Source of the DNA: Spirochaetaceae bacterium
GTDB taxonomy: Bacteria > Spirochaetota > Spirochaetia > Treponematales > Breznakiellaceae
Direction: 5' to 3'
Length of the DNA: 6,930 nucleotides
NCBI GenBank assembly: GCA_031258335.1
Contig: JAIRMY010000054.1
Coordinates: 1-6,930 of the forward strand
Shown: piece by piece, positions 6,096 through 6,930 of the stretch
Layout of the letters: each line of letters starts with the position of its first letter
Position numbering within the stretch: position 1 is the stretch's first letter
Translations under genes and position numbers: made by a program
The notes under the pieces: model-generated
Database searches by the model: none
Seen by the model: the letters and a program-made list of their open reading frames with translations, nothing else
What the model was told of the DNA's origin: nothing

Positions 6096-6930
6096 TTGAA
6101 ACATATTTTTTTATTTACCATTTTACTTACCGCGTATTTTTTTAATTCCTGCGCGGGCATGGCGGACAAGGATAGTGGAGCAGATTCCGCCGAGTCGGTT
6201 TACCGCGCCGCATGGCACGCGGCAGGCAGTTTGCCGTCAAAATATACAACCTATGAAAAAAAAGAAATCATACCGTTGTTCCCCGAAAGAAAAACTGGCG
6301 GCCCCTCCCTGGAATTTACCGTTGACACGCTTGATGTATCGAACGGGGCGGAACGCGGACTCTTACAGCGGATTCTGTATGAGGGACTGACCTGCGAGGA
6401 TTACGCGGAAAAAGTTTACGCCGATATAAAAGACGGCTATCAAAAAACAACGGATGACGCGGAATCGCGGGGCAGTGTCTCGCATGACTGGTATTACAAG
6501 GAATGGTTCAGCGGGGTTATATACCCTGAGTTGCTCGTGATATCGCGTGAGTCTTACGTTTATTCAGGCGGCGCTCACGGAGAGAATCAAAAAACATATT
6601 TTGTGATAGACACAAAACGTTTGTCGCAAATCACGCTGGGTGATATTCTAAAGCCGGATTCGGGAGAGGCGCTGCAAAAAGAGATAGACGGCGCTTTACG
6701 GGCAAAGTACTCCGCGCCGTTGACACAGGCGGGCTTCTTCGCGGACACGGCGGGAGAGAGTGATAACTTTTTTATCTCGCGGGAAGGGCTTGGTTTTTGC
6801 TGGAATCCCTACGACATAGCGCCTTATGCTATGGGCGTTATTGAAGTGGTTTTACCTTATGACAGAATCGAAAACCTGTTGACGGAACGCGGCGCCGCGT
6901 TGCTTGCAAACCTAGAAACTCAGCGGCTTT
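6096..6930 (+). CDS. Lipoprotein with DUF4163/DUF3298 (RsiV-like) domains, partial at right edge
   Basis: The frame is open from TTG at 6096 to the window end, giving 278 codons without a stop; the C-terminus is missing. Residues 1-18 form a signal peptide (MKHIFLF then a hydrophobic run) ending in the lipobox F-N-S-Cys19, the relaxed type seen in spirochaetes, so the mature protein should be lipid-anchored at the envelope. The N-terminal half has a DUF4163-like look, with SYVYSGGAHG (153-162) and a following YFVID strand. The C-terminal part matches the DUF3298 pattern: FFISREGLGFCWNPYDIAPYAMG (225-247), then VVLPY (251-255) and a leucine-rich helix. This architecture occurs in RsiV anti-sigma factors and in stand-alone secreted or lipidated proteins of mostly unknown role. 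In RsiV it binds lysozyme. No cytoplasmic anti-sigma portion is present here, so a sigma-regulating role is not supported. Confidence 0.85.
   Translation, partial: MKHIFLFTILLTAYFFNSCAGMADKDSGADSAESVYRAAWHAAGSLPSKYTTYEKKEIIPLFPERKTGGPSLEFTVDTLDVSNGAERGLLQRILYEGLTCEDYAEKVYADIKDGYQKTTDDAESRGSVSHDWYYKEWFSGVIYPELLVISRESYVYSGGAHGENQKTYFVIDTKRLSQITLGDILKPDSGEALQKEIDGALRAKYSAPLTQAGFFADTAGESDNFFISREGLGFCWNPYDIAPYAMGVIEVVLPYDRIENLLTERGAALLANLETQRL

Noticed and set aside
6175..6390. Open frame of 71 codons in another frame at the start of the lipoprotein gene
   Set aside because: It overlaps the lipoprotein frame, which has a signal peptide, Shine-Dalgarno and recognisable domains. The alternative has none and no family resemblance.

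Overview
The window carries five complete protein genes and a sixth cut by the right edge. The htrA-like protease has the strongest taxonomic signal. Its catalytic region, its residues between the membrane anchor and protease domain, and its long PDZ loop all resemble, from memory, Treponema-type HtrA proteins. The lipobox of the last gene (F-N-S-C) is the relaxed form common in spirochaetes. I therefore infer a spirochaete, probably Treponema-related, with a fairly high GC content for that group. This is a judgement from pattern, not a database result.

Left region (72-4411, minus strand). Transcribed right to left, the genes are hemL (glutamate-1-semialdehyde aminomutase), proA (gamma-glutamyl phosphate reductase), proB (glutamate 5-kinase, short form without a PUA domain) and proC (pyrroline-5-carboxylate reductase). 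proA and proB overlap by four bases (GTGA), and proB and proC are 15 bases apart, so proABC is very likely one operon for the whole glutamate-to-proline pathway. hemL lies 87 bases upstream of proA. It makes 5-aminolevulinate for tetrapyrroles from a different glutamate semialdehyde, and may be co-transcribed or have its own promoter. Both hemL and proA lack a visible Shine-Dalgarno sequence, and each has a promoter-like -35/-10 pair placed so that transcription would begin at or almost at the ATG. The other four genes have a recognisable or partial Shine-Dalgarno. This contrast is the most interesting regulatory signal in the window.

Central gap (4412-4773). This 362-base divergent intergenic region holds the putative hemL promoter, a 90-base imperfect palindrome (4576-4665) with perfect 16-base outer arms and an inner 9-base periodicity, and a good sigma70-type promoter for the protease gene.

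Right region (4774-6930, plus strand). A membrane-anchored HtrA/DegS-like serine protease with one PDZ domain is followed 89 bases later by a lipoprotein with a DUF4163/DUF3298 (RsiV-like) architecture. The lipoprotein starts at TTG and runs off the window. Both should act outside the cytoplasmic membrane, in the periplasm.

I see no RNA gene, CRISPR array, transposase, phage gene or obviously new multi-gene system. Most of the window is conserved housekeeping metabolism and envelope quality control.
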